Assembly (NCBI RefSeq): GCF_004362825.1
Contig: NZ_SNXZ01000001.1
Coordinates: 496,001 to 560,000, forward strand
Length of the DNA: 64,000 bases
Source: Labedaea rhizosphaerae
GTDB lineage: Bacteria > Actinomycetota > Actinomycetes > Mycobacteriales > Pseudonocardiaceae
Direction: 5' to 3'
Under the pieces are notes generated by a model. It was not told the origin of the DNA and searched no databases. It saw only the letters and a list, made by a program, of their open reading frames with translations. Below, one piece after another: positions 7,577 through 15,977 of this stretch. The stretch's first letter is position 1; each line of letters begins with the position of its first letter. A program made the position numbers and the translations under genes.

Positions 7577-8770
7577 TTACTGGAGGGCGGGGTCCAAGCG
7601 GACGGCTTCGAGGGCGGTGTAGAGCTCGGCCACCGCGCGGGGGTGCGTCAGGTCGCGGCCGGTGAGCTCCTGGATGCGGCGCAGGCGGTACCGCACGGTG
7701 TTGGGGTGCACGAACAAGCGCTCGGCGGCGTCCTTGGCCGAACCGCCACCGTCGTACCAGGCCCGCAGCGTCGACAGGAGGACCTCCTGCTCCGCGGGCG
7801 GGCACGCCAGGATCTCGGCCAGCAGGTCACGCGCCAGTTCCCGGGCCAGCGTCGGCGCTCCGGCCACCAACGTCGTCACCGGCTCGGCGCCGTAGACGGC
7901 CACGCCGGTGGATCCCGCGGAGAGGCAACGCCGCGCGATCCGCGCCCGTTGCACCGCGGTCGGCACCTCCGCCAGCTCACCGACCGGCGTCGACATCCCG
8001 ACCGCCAACCCGCCGCCGGCCAACAGCCCGCGCACAGCTGATAGCTCGGCCCCGCGCTCCAACGCGACGATCCCGGTTTCCGCGTCCAGTCCCGGGCGCC
8101 ACGCGCTGCGCCACCGCTGGCCGGCCAGCAACGCCGACGCGTCGTGGCGCGCGTCGCCGACGCGGTCGGCCACGACCACCACGAACGTCCCACTGGTCGG
8201 CAGGCCCAGCACCCGGGCCGCCTCGTCCAGTTCGACGCTGTCCACGGTGCGGCCGTCGAGCACGCCGTCGAGGACGTGCAGCCGGGCCTGTTCGTCGTGG
8301 CGCGCGGTCTCCGTCTCGACCTCGCGGTACACCACCGCGAGCGCCTCGGAGTAGCTGTCGATGATCTTCCAGACGCCCGTGGAGAACCGCAGCATCAGCT
8401 CCGGCGAGATCGGGCACGGCAGCGGCGTGCGCTCCAGCGCGGCCTCGTAGATGAACGTGCCCGAGATCCGGAACGCACGCAGCATCGCGGCCAGCGGGAT
8501 GCCGAGTCTTGCCTGCGCACGGGCGGTCTTGCGGACGGCGTCCAACGGCACTTCACGACCCTCGGCGAACGCGATCAGCGCGCGTTCCAGGTTCGCCGCG
8601 CAAACCTTGCGAAACTCAACGGGAGCTGACTCGTTGATGCCCTTGTAAACACGTTCCTTCTCCGCGAGGAGGCCGGCAAGCTCATCGGCTAGCTCTGGGA
8701 CCCTGCCTAGCTGCGCCACGACGAGGGCACGCAGCTCGGGCGGTGTCGTTGTGACCGATGGGACTGCCAT
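7577..8770 (-). CDS. PucR/CdaR-type transcriptional regulator
   Basis: A 397-residue regulator. The C-terminal 55 residues hold the PucR-type helix-turn-helix, with the segment AERLFVHPNTVRYRLRRI near residue 355 where the HPNTVRYRL recognition helix is diagnostic. The N-terminal two thirds are a helical RsbT co-antagonist-like/GGDEF-like sensing region without a named ligand site. Members control nitrogen, aromatic, proline or fatty-acid metabolism in actinobacteria, so the target cannot be read from the family. The site at 8780-8795, ten bases upstream of its start, is a candidate autoregulatory operator. Similar words lie upstream of envelope genes at 491 and 6488. Confidence 0.85.
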   Translation of the reverse strand: MAVPSVTTTPPELRALVVAQLGRVPELADELAGLLAEKERVYKGINESAPVEFRKVCAANLERALIAFAEGREVPLDAVRKTARAQARLGIPLAAMLRAFRISGTFIYEAALERTPLPCPISPELMLRFSTGVWKIIDSYSEALAVVYREVETETARHDEQARLHVLDGVLDGRTVDSVELDEAARVLGLPTSGTFVVVVADRVGDARHDASALLAGQRWRSAWRPGLDAETGIVALERGAELSAVRGLLAGGGLAVGMSTPVGELAEVPTAVQRARIARRCLSAGSTGVAVYGAEPVTTLVAGAPTLARELARDLLAEILACPPAEQEVLLSTLRAWYDGGGSAKDAAERLFVHPNTVRYRLRRIQELTGRDLTHPRAVAELYTALEAVRLDPALQ

Positions 8771-8779
8771 TCGCCGACT

Positions 8780-8795
8780 TTAACTCGTCGGTAAC
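8780..8795. promoter_or_regulatory. Candidate operator of the PucR-type gene
   Basis: Read on the minus strand this is GTTACCGACGAGTTAA, which matches the dyad at 491-506 in 13 of 16 positions. It lies immediately upstream of the regulator start at 8770, where autoregulation would act. Confidence 0.4.
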
Positions 8796-8846
8796 GTCGC
8801 GCATATCCGCTGTTCGCCGGTCAGCCCGGGGCACGTCCGGAACCGG

Positions 8847-9344
8847 TCACCGCTTCCAGGTCCGGAACGCGAGCAAGGCGCCCACCAACGACACGACGGC
8901 GAGCGCGAACCCGACGTACAGCCCGAACCCGGGACCGGCTTCGGCACCCTGCGGCAGGTCGTCGGGCACGATCGTGACCCAGCGGATGATCACCAGCACC
9001 ACCGCGACCAGCGCGAGCAGCAGCCACAAGCCGGACGTGAACGGAACCTTGAGGCCGAAGCGCGGCGCCAGCACGAGCGCGGCCGCGAGCGCCAGCAGGA
9101 TCATCGGCAGCCAGGCGGAGGCCCCGGCGCCCCAGGCCGTACGGCCGGTCGGCAGGCCCAGCCGCTTGACCTCGTCGGCGAACGGCCCGGTCACCGAGTA
9201 CCAGCGCAGCGCGGTGTCCACCAGCGCCAGCACGCCGGCCACGACACCGATCCAGTGGATGGGCGACATGGTCGTCGTCGCATGCCGCTCGGTGCCGGGC
9301 TCGGGCGTGGGGATGGGCCTGGTCGGCGGGGCCGGTTCCTCCAT
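8847..9344 (-). CDS. Four-TM membrane protein of unknown function
   Basis: 165 residues. A proline-rich cytoplasmic N-terminus of about 25 residues is followed by hydrophobic segments at about 28-45, 78-95, 103-122 and 138-158, with a charged RxWKR tail. I recognise no family beyond small actinobacterial membrane proteins. It ends 76 bases from the start of the PucR-type gene and begins 24 bases from the end of the AhpD-like gene on the same strand, so it may be co-transcribed behind that gene. There are no catalytic motifs and no cysteines that suggest redox function. Confidence 0.65.
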   Translation of the reverse strand: MEEPAPPTRPIPTPEPGTERHATTTMSPIHWIGVVAGVLALVDTALRWYSVTGPFADEVKRLGLPTGRTAWGAGASAWLPMILLALAAALVLAPRFGLKVPFTSGLWLLLALVAVVLVIIRWVTIVPDDLPQGAEAGPGFGLYVGFALAVVSLVGALLAFRTWKR

Positions 9345-9368
9345 CCGCTCAGTATGCGGCAGTCACCC

Positions 9369-9833
9369 TCACGAGGTGGGTTGCATCCGCCCGCTGACCC
9401 CCAAACGGTTGAAGGTGTTGATGATCGTGGCCGCCCAGACGACCTGGACGAGTTGCTCCTCGGTGAACACCTCGGCCGCCGCCTGGTAGACGTCGTCCGG
9501 CACGAAGCCGTCGGTCAGCACGGTGATCGCCTCGGTCAGCGCCAGCGCGGCCCGCTCCTGCTCGGTGTAGAGCGAGGTCTCCGCCCAGGCGGGCAGCAGC
9601 GCGAGCCGCTGCTCGGTCTCGCCGTGCGCGCGGGCCTCCTTGGTGTGCGCGCCGATGCAGTACGCGCACTTGTTGATCTGCGACGCCCGGACCTTGATCA
9701 GGTCCAGCAGCGAGCGCTCGAGGCCGGCCGCGAGCGCCGCCCGCTCGGCCTTCGCGTTCAGGTTGACCAGTGCGCTGCGCAGTTCCGGGCTGCTGACGCT
9801 CGCCTTCACCCGGCCCATTTCGATCGTCGTCAT
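9369..9833 (-). CDS. Carboxymuconolactone decarboxylase/AhpD-family protein
   Basis: 154 residues from ATG 9833. The motif CAYCIGAHT near residue 55, preceded by ExxR/KxRASQIN, is the CxxC-x3-H active site of AhpD-like alkylhydroperoxidases in the CMD superfamily. The two cysteines would form the peroxidatic/resolving pair, or reduce partner peroxiredoxins. It is divergent from the MocR regulator at 9880 with only 46 bases between them. The likely arrangement is a regulator controlling its neighbour. The substrate is unknown, and many such proteins act as general peroxidase or gamma-carboxymuconolactone-type enzymes. Confidence 0.85.
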   Translation of the reverse strand: MTTIEMGRVKASVSSPELRSALVNLNAKAERAALAAGLERSLLDLIKVRASQINKCAYCIGAHTKEARAHGETEQRLALLPAWAETSLYTEQERAALALTEAITVLTDGFVPDDVYQAAAEVFTEEQLVQVVWAATIINTFNRLGVSGRMQPTS

Positions 9834-9854
9834 ACTCGCGACTGTAGGAACCAC

Positions 9855-9899
9855 TGGATCAGGAATATGGTCCAGAACCATGCCGGAAAGTTGGTCCAG
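9855..9899. promoter_or_regulatory. Candidate MocR operator repeats
   Basis: The 46-base divergent promoter contains TGGATC (9855-9860) facing GGTCCA (9869-9874) across 8 bases, and the word TGGTCCAG twice as a direct repeat (9868-9875 and 9892-9899). Paired direct and inverted half-sites are typical of MocR regulators. The last copy lies inside the regulator's own first codons, which fits autoregulation. Confidence 0.45.
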
Positions 9900-11337
9900 C
9901 GTCGATCTCCACCTCGACGACGTGGCGGGTGGCCGGGGACGCGCGCTCGCCGAGTCCATCCGTACCGCGATCCGGTCCGGACGCCTGCGTGCGGGCGAGC
10001 CGATGCCGTCGAGCCGGGCGCTGGCCGCGGACGTCGGCGTCGCGCGCGGCACGGTCACCGCGGTGTACGACCAGCTCGCGATCGAGGGCTACCTGCAGGT
10101 GACCCCGCGGGGTGTCACGCGGGTGGGCGGACCGTTCCTCGCCCGCCAGCCGGACGTCAGTAGCACAAAGCAACTGACCGAGCCGCCGCTGATCGACCTG
10201 CGCCCCGGACGACCGGACCTCACCCTGTTCCCCAGGTCGGCGTGGGTCGCGGCCACCCGCTCGGTGCTGCGGGCCGCGCCCGCGAGCGCGCTCGACTACG
10301 GCCACCCCGCCGGGCCCCCGACGCTGCGCAACGCCCTGGCCGCCTACCTCGGCCGCACCCGCGGCGTGGTGACCGACCCGGACCGGCTGGTGATCTGCAA
10401 CGGCTACGGTCAGGCGCTGTTCCTGCTCGCCACCCTGATCCGGGAGCAAGGCGGCACGGCGCTCGGGCTGGAGAACCCGTCGCTGCCGCAGTTCGCCCGG
10501 ACCATCCGGCGGGCCGGTCTGACCCCGTGTCCGATTGCGGCGGACGCGGACGGGCCGGTCATCGACGGGCTCGACGCCGCCGGGCTGGCCGTCACGCCAG
10601 GTCAGCAGGCCATCCTCGGCACCGCGACGCACCCGAAGCGGCGGGCCGCGCTCGCCGCGCTGGCCGGTGATCTCCTGGTCATCGAGGACGACTACAACGG
10701 CGAGTTCCGCTACGACCGCCATCCGGCCGGCGCGCTGCAGGCGCTGAACCCGGACCACATCGTCTACGTCGGCACGGCCAGCAAGTCGCTCGCGCCGGGG
10801 CTGCGCCTGGCCTGGCTCGCCCTGCCGCCGTCGCTGGTCGAGCCGGTGACCGCCATCAAGGCCGACGTCGACCGCCACACCGCCACGGTGGACTGCCTGG
10901 TGCTGGCCGAGCTGATCGAGAAGGGCGGCTACGACCGCCAGATCCGCCGCGCCCGGACGCATTACCGGCGTCGGCGCGACCGGCTGCTGGCCGCGCTGGC
11001 CGGCACCGACGCACAGCCCTGGCCGAACAGCGTGGCCGCCGGCATGCACGTGATGCTGCGCGTGCCGCCCGGCCGCGACGAGGACGAAGTCCTGGCCACC
11101 GCGACCCGCAACGGCCTGCGGCTGCTGGGTCTGCACAGCTACGCCTGGGCTGAGGCCGACCTGGATCCGGGGATCGCGGTCGGCTACGCCGCCCCGCCCG
11201 AGCACGCCTTCGCGACGGCGCTCGACGCCCTCGTCCGGACCTTCACGACTCCAGGACGAGGCCCATCGCGCCGAGCAGGGTCCGGAACTTCGCCGTCGAC
11301 TCGTCCAGCTCCATCTCCGGGTCGGAGTCGGGCATGA
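9880..11337 (+). CDS. MocR-family regulator (GntR DNA-binding domain fused to aminotransferase fold)
   Basis: 485 residues from ATG 9880. Residues about 15-80 form a GntR winged helix (SRALAADVGVARGTVTAVYDQL is its core). A class I aminotransferase-like domain follows, with the PLP lysine in the TASKSLAPGLRL segment near residue 305. MocR proteins use PLP and an amino compound as effector to control PLP synthesis, GABA, taurine or related genes. It is divergent from the AhpD-like gene, with operator-like repeats in the shared promoter. The last 31 codons run antisense through the end of the isochorismate synthase gene (95-base overlap), and the low-complexity SPGRSRA tail is probably not a conserved part. 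Confidence 0.88.
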   Translation: MPESWSSVDLHLDDVAGGRGRALAESIRTAIRSGRLRAGEPMPSSRALAADVGVARGTVTAVYDQLAIEGYLQVTPRGVTRVGGPFLARQPDVSSTKQLTEPPLIDLRPGRPDLTLFPRSAWVAATRSVLRAAPASALDYGHPAGPPTLRNALAAYLGRTRGVVTDPDRLVICNGYGQALFLLATLIREQGGTALGLENPSLPQFARTIRRAGLTPCPIAADADGPVIDGLDAAGLAVTPGQQAILGTATHPKRRAALAALAGDLLVIEDDYNGEFRYDRHPAGALQALNPDHIVYVGTASKSLAPGLRLAWLALPPSLVEPVTAIKADVDRHTATVDCLVLAELIEKGGYDRQIRRARTHYRRRRDRLLAALAGTDAQPWPNSVAAGMHVMLRVPPGRDEDEVLATATRNGLRLLGLHSYAWAEADLDPGIAVGYAAPPEHAFATALDALVRTFTTPGRGPSRRAGSGTSPSTRPAPSPGRSRA

Positions 11338-12460
11338 TCCCGCAGCCCGCGTAGAGCTGCAGCCACCGACCGGCCAGCTCCGCGCACCGGATGGCCACGG
11401 CGAACTGGCCGTCGCCGTTGACGTCGCACCAGCCGACGGCACCGCCGTAGAAGCCGCGATTGAACGGCTCGAGTTCGGTGATGGTCTCGTACGCCGCCTG
11501 CCGCGGCGCCCCGCAGAGCGCGGGGGTCGGGTACAGCGCCGTGGCCAGGTGCAGCGCGGTCACGTCCGGGTCGACCAACTCGGCGGAGATGCGGGTGCCG
11601 AGGTGCCAGACGCTGGGCGTGGGGATGATCGACGGCTCGTCGGGCACCGACAGTTTCCGCACGAACGGGCGCAGCGTCTCGACCACGTCCTCGATCACGA
11701 CCCGGTGCTCACCCTGGTCCTTGGCCGAGGCCGCGAGCCGGGCCGCGGACTCCTGGTCCGCGGCTGGGTCGGCCATCCGCGGCATCGAACCGGCGAGCGG
11801 GAAGGTCGTCATGGTCCGGCCGGTGCGGGAGAGCAGCAGCTCGGGGCTCGCACCGATCAGCGCGCGGCCGCACGGCAACGGCGTCGCGAACGTGTAGCCC
11901 CGCGGGCTCGGGCCGGCGAGGTTCAGCAGCAGCTGGCCGAGCTCGCGGTCGTCGATCTCCTCGTGGAAGGCCAGCTCGAGCGCGCGGGCCAGCACGACCT
12001 TGCGCAGCTTGCCGCCGGTCAGCTCGCGCACGGCGGTGGCGACGGTGTCGCGGTATCCGCCCTGCTCCGGGACCGGCTTCACGTCGAAGCCGGACAGCGC
12101 GAGCTTGCGGTCGAGGTCTTCGGCGGGCGCGGAGAGCGGACCGGCGATGCGCACCCGTTCCGGCACCACGAGGTGCGCGTCGGCGGTGCGGTCGAAGGGC
12201 AGCGCGCCGGCGGCGAGCGGGGCGTCCAGCTCGCGCAGCCGCTTCTGCACGGCGTCGGCGAGGTCGACACCGGACAACCCGGCGGGGTCGTTGGAGATCG
12301 TCGCGCGCACGCCCTGCGCGAGGATGGTGCGCTCGGGCGAGGCGAGCAGGAAGTCGCCTCTGCGGTAGGCAGCGGCCAGCTCGACCGGGTCTTCAGCCGG
12401 GGGTTCGTCGTCGATCCAAGCGGCGGTCGCGGGTTTCGCGGCCTGATCCGTCGTGGTCAC
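11243..12460 (-). CDS. Isochorismate synthase (DhbC/EntC/MenF family)
   Basis: 405 residues from GTG 12460, preceded by GAGGAGG at good spacing. The chorismate-binding fold is clear: the KVVLARALEL strand, the TFPLAGSMPR segment, EHRVVIEDVV, the ALYPTPALCGAPR loop, and the C-terminal YAGCGIMPDSDPEMELDE with the Mg-binding glutamates. The enzyme converts chorismate to isochorismate, which feeds menaquinone or catechol siderophores. No entB/dhbB, entE or men genes lie nearby, so the pathway is open. No iron box is visible upstream of the start. Its 3' end overlaps the convergent MocR gene. Confidence 0.9.
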   Translation of the reverse strand: MTTTDQAAKPATAAWIDDEPPAEDPVELAAAYRRGDFLLASPERTILAQGVRATISNDPAGLSGVDLADAVQKRLRELDAPLAAGALPFDRTADAHLVVPERVRIAGPLSAPAEDLDRKLALSGFDVKPVPEQGGYRDTVATAVRELTGGKLRKVVLARALELAFHEEIDDRELGQLLLNLAGPSPRGYTFATPLPCGRALIGASPELLLSRTGRTMTTFPLAGSMPRMADPAADQESAARLAASAKDQGEHRVVIEDVVETLRPFVRKLSVPDEPSIIPTPSVWHLGTRISAELVDPDVTALHLATALYPTPALCGAPRQAAYETITELEPFNRGFYGGAVGWCDVNGDGQFAVAIRCAELAGRWLQLYAGCGIMPDSDPEMELDESTAKFRTLLGAMGLVLES

Positions 12461-12549
12461 CGGGCACCTCCTCGTTCGAGGTCCACTATGCCGGGCAACG
12501 GGCGGGTACCTGGGATGGCTCTCGCCACACCCTGAGAGTCCGGAAACAT

Positions 12550-12597
12550 GCCACGGGCCCCGACCTGGGATTACTCCCTGTGGCCGGGGCCCGTGGC
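12550..12597 (-). terminator. Hairpin terminator downstream of the mIHF-type gene
   Basis: Two perfect 13-base arms (12550-12562 and 12585-12597, left arm GCCACGGGCCCCG) enclose a 22-base loop, 6 bases after the stop at 12604. There is no long T-run, as is usual for high-GC actinobacteria. It separates this gene from isochorismate synthase downstream. Confidence 0.75.
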
Positions 12598-12603
12598 GGG
12601 GAA

Positions 12604-12915
12604 TCAGCCGAGTGCGTCGAGCAGAGCGGCCTTCTGGCGGTCGCCGAGACCGGCGGCCCGGCGGTCCGGGTCGATGCCCGCCTGCTCCAGCAGCGCGGCC
12701 ACCTTCACCGCACCGATGCCGGGCACGGCCTTGAGCAGCGCCGCCACCTTGGTCTTGCCGATCGTCTTGTCTTCCTTGGCCTTTCCGAGCACCGTCGCGA
12801 TGCTTTGCTTGCCGTCCTTGATGTCGGCCAGCAGTGCCGAGCGCGCCTTGCGAGCCTCGGCTGCCTTGGCCAACGCCTCGGCGCGCTGCTCGGGGGTCAA
12901 CGTGGGCAGAGCCAA
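12604..12915 (-). CDS. Integration host factor, actinobacterial type (mIHF/sIHF)
   Basis: 103 residues from TTG 12915, preceded by AGGAAGGA seven bases upstream. The start gives the family N-terminus (M)ALPTLTPEQRA. A helical arm is followed by a helix-two turns-helix with the GKTKVAALLKAVPGIGAVKA-type segment, and the end is the conserved GLGDRQKAALLDALG. It is a nucleoid-associated protein that binds and bends DNA, affects global transcription, and is a host factor for phage integrases. The canonical mihF precedes gmk and rpoZ, and none of these is here. This may therefore be a second copy, or the gene may have moved. It has its own terminator and stands alone. Confidence 0.88.
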   Translation of the reverse strand: MALPTLTPEQRAEALAKAAEARKARSALLADIKDGKQSIATVLGKAKEDKTIGKTKVAALLKAVPGIGAVKVAALLEQAGIDPDRRAAGLGDRQKAALLDALG

Positions 12916-13250
12916 CGTCTTGTCCTTCCTCAATCGACGTCCGGTGGGCGCGCACGACTACTCAGGGTCACCGGAACGTTCTTCCGTCCGATCGCCCTGC
13001 GGGTCCGCGCTGCACCCGGCCATCAGTAAACGACATGGTCCGCGCACCATACGCCCGACACGCGCAAACTTCTCGACGACATCACCTGCTGATGTGACGT
13101 TGACGCTGCGTGATGCTCGACACCAAGATCGCGGGCAACCTCGCAAAACGGACAGAATTTGTGTGTTACCCGCGGTTGCGGTTACGCCGTTCGGCCAGCG
13201 ACGATCCCCCTGTGAACACCGTTCCCACCGCCTGAGGAGTCTGAGCTGCG
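12916..13250. other. 335-base divergent intergenic region (mIHF / acyl-CoA ligase)
   Basis: No credible gene is present. It must hold both promoters. A small dyad, ACATCA-5-TGATGT (13079-13095), and a TTGACG hexamer just after it are visible, as is a GAGGAG ribosome site for the ligase about 12 bases before ATG 13251. I see no riboswitch-like structure. Confidence 0.5.
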
Positions 13251-14882
13251 ATGTTGAGCACCATGCAGGACGGCAACCTGTCCATCGCGAACCTGCTGCG
13301 GCACGGCTCCCGGGTCCATGCCGCGTCCGAGGTCGTCACGTGGACCGGTACCGGGTCCAGGCGCAGCACCTACGCCGAGGTCGGCCGGGAGGCCGCGCGC
13401 CTGGCCAACGCCCTGCGCGGCCTGGGCATCACCGGTGACCAGCGGGTCGGAACGTTCATGTGGAACAACAACGAACACCTCGTCGCCTACATGGCCATCC
13501 CGGCAATGGGCGCGGTGCTGCACACGCTCAACATCCGCCTGTTCCCCGAGCAGCTGACCTACATCGTCAACCACGCCGAGGACAAGGTCATCCTGGTCGA
13601 CGGCACGCTGGTCCCGCTGCTGGCCAAGCAGGTGCCCACGTTCGAGACCGTCGAGCACATCGTCGTGGTCAACGGCGACCCGGCGACGCTCGAGGTGCCC
13701 GACGGCATCACCGTGCACGCCTACGCCGACCTGCTCGCCGGTCAGCCGGACACCTTCGACTGGCCCGACGTGGACGAGCGTTCGGCCGCGGCCATGTGCT
13801 ACACGTCCGGCACCACCGGCAACCCCAAGGGCGTCGCGTACTCGCACCGCTCGATCTGGCTGCACTCCATGCAGGTCTGCTCGACCGAGTCGATGGGGCT
13901 GCGCCAGTCCGACCGCGCGCTGGTGATCGTCCCGCAGTTCCACGCGATGTCGTGGGGCCTGCCGTACGCGGCGATGATGGTCGGTGCGTCGATGATCATG
14001 CCGGACCGGTTCCTGCAGCCCGAGCCGCTCGCCAAGATCATCGCGGCGGAGAAGCCGACCATGGCCGGTGCCGTGCCGACGATCTGGCAGGGCCTGCTGG
14101 CCCAGCTCAACGCCGCCCCGCAGGACCTCGCCCCGCTGCGCGAGGCGGTCGTCGGCGGCTCGGCCTGCCCGCCGGCGTTGATGGACGCCTTCGACAAGCT
14201 CGGCGTGACGATCATCCACGCCTGGGGCATGACCGAGACCTCGCCGCTGGGCAGCGTCTCGCGTGCCCCCGGCGGGCTCGACGAGGAGACCGCGCACGGC
14301 TACCGCGTGCTGCAGGGCCGCTTCCCGGCCGGCGTGCGGGCCCGGCTCGTCGGCGACGACGGCGAGGAACTGCCGTGGGACAACGAGGCCGTCGGCGAGC
14401 TCGAGGTGGCCGGCCCGTGGGTCGCCGCGTCGTACTACAACGCCGACCCGCAGGACAACGCCGAGAAGTTCCACGACGGCTGGCTGCGCACCGGCGACGT
14501 CGGCGCGATCACCCCGGACGGCTTCCTGCGGCTGACCGACCGGGCCAAGGACGTGATCAAGTCCGGCGGCGAGTGGATCTCCTCGGTGGACCTGGAGAAC
14601 GAGGTCATGGCCCACCCGGCGGTCGCGGAGGCGGCGGTGATCGGCGTGCCGGACGAGAAGTGGGACGAGCGCCCGCTGGTCGCGGTCGTGCTCAAGGAGG
14701 GCCAGACGGCGAGCGCCGACGAGCTGCGCGGGTTCCTCGCGGACAAGGTCGCGAAGTGGCAGCTGCCGGAGCACTGGACGTTCATCACCGAGGTGCCCAA
14801 GACCAGCGTCGGCAAGTTCGACAAGAAGCGGCTGCGCGCGCAGTACGCCGACGGCGGCCTCGACGTGAGCCACGTTGGCTGA
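13251..14882 (+). CDS. Fatty acyl-CoA ligase (FadD-like, AMP-forming)
   Basis: A 543-residue ANL-superfamily enzyme. The P-loop-like motif TSGTTGNPKGV is near residue 183, the adenine-binding GMTETSPLG near 325, the hinge DRAKDVIKSGGEWIS near 431-445, and the catalytic lysine near the C-terminus in the SVGKFDKKRL segment. It activates a medium- or long-chain fatty acid with ATP and CoA. The closest type I recall is the long-chain acyl-CoA synthetases that begin with a short LSTMQD-like leader. Its stop overlaps the start of a PaaI-type thioesterase, so ligase and thioesterase are translationally coupled. A PadR regulator follows and may control the pair. Confidence 0.9.
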   Translation: MLSTMQDGNLSIANLLRHGSRVHAASEVVTWTGTGSRRSTYAEVGREAARLANALRGLGITGDQRVGTFMWNNNEHLVAYMAIPAMGAVLHTLNIRLFPEQLTYIVNHAEDKVILVDGTLVPLLAKQVPTFETVEHIVVVNGDPATLEVPDGITVHAYADLLAGQPDTFDWPDVDERSAAAMCYTSGTTGNPKGVAYSHRSIWLHSMQVCSTESMGLRQSDRALVIVPQFHAMSWGLPYAAMMVGASMIMPDRFLQPEPLAKIIAAEKPTMAGAVPTIWQGLLAQLNAAPQDLAPLREAVVGGSACPPALMDAFDKLGVTIIHAWGMTETSPLGSVSRAPGGLDEETAHGYRVLQGRFPAGVRARLVGDDGEELPWDNEAVGELEVAGPWVAASYYNADPQDNAEKFHDGWLRTGDVGAITPDGFLRLTDRAKDVIKSGGEWISSVDLENEVMAHPAVAEAAVIGVPDEKWDERPLVAVVLKEGQTASADELRGFLADKVAKWQLPEHWTFITEVPKTSVGKFDKKRLRAQYADGGLDVSHVG

Positions 14883-15288
14883 GCCCGTGGTGGACGCCCA
14901 GGCCACCGAAATGGTCCACAAGACCATGCCGTACACGGCGACCCTGGGCATCGAGGTGCTGCGCAGCGAGCCCGCCGAGACCCGCAGCCGGCTGGCGTGG
15001 GCGGCGAACCTGTGCACCGCGGCGGGCGCGCTGCACGGCGGCGCCTTGATGTCGGTCGCCGACGCCAACGGCGGGCTCTGCGCGTTCCTCAACCTGCCGG
15101 AGGGGTCGTCCGGCACCACGACGATCGAGTCGAAGACGAACTTCCTGCGCGCTGTCCGGGACGGCCACGTGACCGCCGTGTCCCGGCCACTGCACGTCGG
15201 GCGGCGCATCGTCGTGGTCGAGACGGATCTGCTGGACGACGCCGGGACGCTGGTCGGCCGCGTGACCCAGACGCAAGCTGTCCTTTGA
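14875..15288 (+). CDS. PaaI-family hotdog thioesterase
   Basis: 137 residues in a single hotdog domain, with the motif LHGGALMSVADANG near residue 52 that carries the catalytic Asp/Gly region of PaaI-type acyl-CoA thioesterases. TTG 14875 overlaps the ligase stop by 8 bases. GTG 14887 or 14890 are possible later starts. It should hydrolyse an acyl-CoA or aryl-CoA, possibly the product of the coupled ligase, either to recycle CoA or to proofread. The exact chain length cannot be inferred. Confidence 0.85.
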   Translation: MAEPVVDAQATEMVHKTMPYTATLGIEVLRSEPAETRSRLAWAANLCTAAGALHGGALMSVADANGGLCAFLNLPEGSSGTTTIESKTNFLRAVRDGHVTAVSRPLHVGRRIVVVETDLLDDAGTLVGRVTQTQAVL

Positions 15289-15310
15289 CCGTTACAACTA
15301 GGCTGTTCGG

Positions 15311-15931
15311 GTGAGTACAGTCGGATCCAACGATCACGAGGGGGTGGCCGTTCTGGCCGGATCCGGCCCGCCAGCCCGGGCCCGCAAGCTCAACGCCACG
15401 TCCTACGTCGTCCTCGGCATGCTGAGCTACGGCCCGGCGACCAGCTACGACCTCAAGCAGCGGGTCGGCGGCACGATCGGCAACTTCTGGGCGTTCGCGC
15501 ACTCGCAGCTCTACGACGAGCCCGCGCGCCTGGTCGTGGACGGCCTCGTGGCCGAGAAGGTCGAGCACGGCGGCCGGCGCAAGCGCACGTACTCCATCAC
15601 CGCGGCCGGGCGCCAGGCCCTGCAGGAGTGGCTGAGCGAGAACACCGACGAGCAGACCGAGGTGCGCGATCTCGGTCTGCTCAAGCTCTTCTTCGCGACG
15701 TGGGGCACGCGGCGCGACGTGGCCCAGCTGGCGCACGACCGGCACCGCTCGCACCGCGAGCGGGCCGAAGGCTACGAGCAGATGTACGACCAGATCGTGG
15801 ACGTCGGCGACCAGTGGCAGGTCAAGACGCTCGAGCTGGGGCTGCGCTACGAGCGGTGCGTGGAGCAGTTCTGGGCCGACTTCATCGCCGAACTGGACGG
15901 CGATGCCCCGGACAAGCCGGTGGACCACTAG
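15311..15931 (+). CDS. PadR-family transcriptional regulator
   Basis: 206 residues from GTG 15311. After a polar 28-residue leader there is a PadR winged helix (YVVLGMLSYGPATSYDLKQRV, then the wing around RRKRTYSITAAGRQAL), followed by a C-terminal helical domain with two long amphipathic helices for dimerisation (Vir_act_alpha_C type). It lies 22 bases after the thioesterase gene on the same strand, so it may regulate the ligase-thioesterase operon, as PadR proteins often do with phenolic or lipophilic ligands. The cognate ligand is unknown. Confidence 0.88.
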   Translation: MSTVGSNDHEGVAVLAGSGPPARARKLNATSYVVLGMLSYGPATSYDLKQRVGGTIGNFWAFAHSQLYDEPARLVVDGLVAEKVEHGGRRKRTYSITAAGRQALQEWLSENTDEQTEVRDLGLLKLFFATWGTRRDVAQLAHDRHRSHRERAEGYEQMYDQIVDVGDQWQVKTLELGLRYERCVEQFWADFIAELDGDAPDKPVDH

Positions 15932-15977
15932 CGGGAAACTGTTTACATAACACGCGCCGAGGCCGAAAATCGCTGCC

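Noticed and set aside
11243-12460. Isochorismate synthase as part of a siderophore cluster
   Set aside because: No NRPS, entA/entB-type or transporter genes adjoin it and no iron box is visible upstream. It is left as a stand-alone gene.
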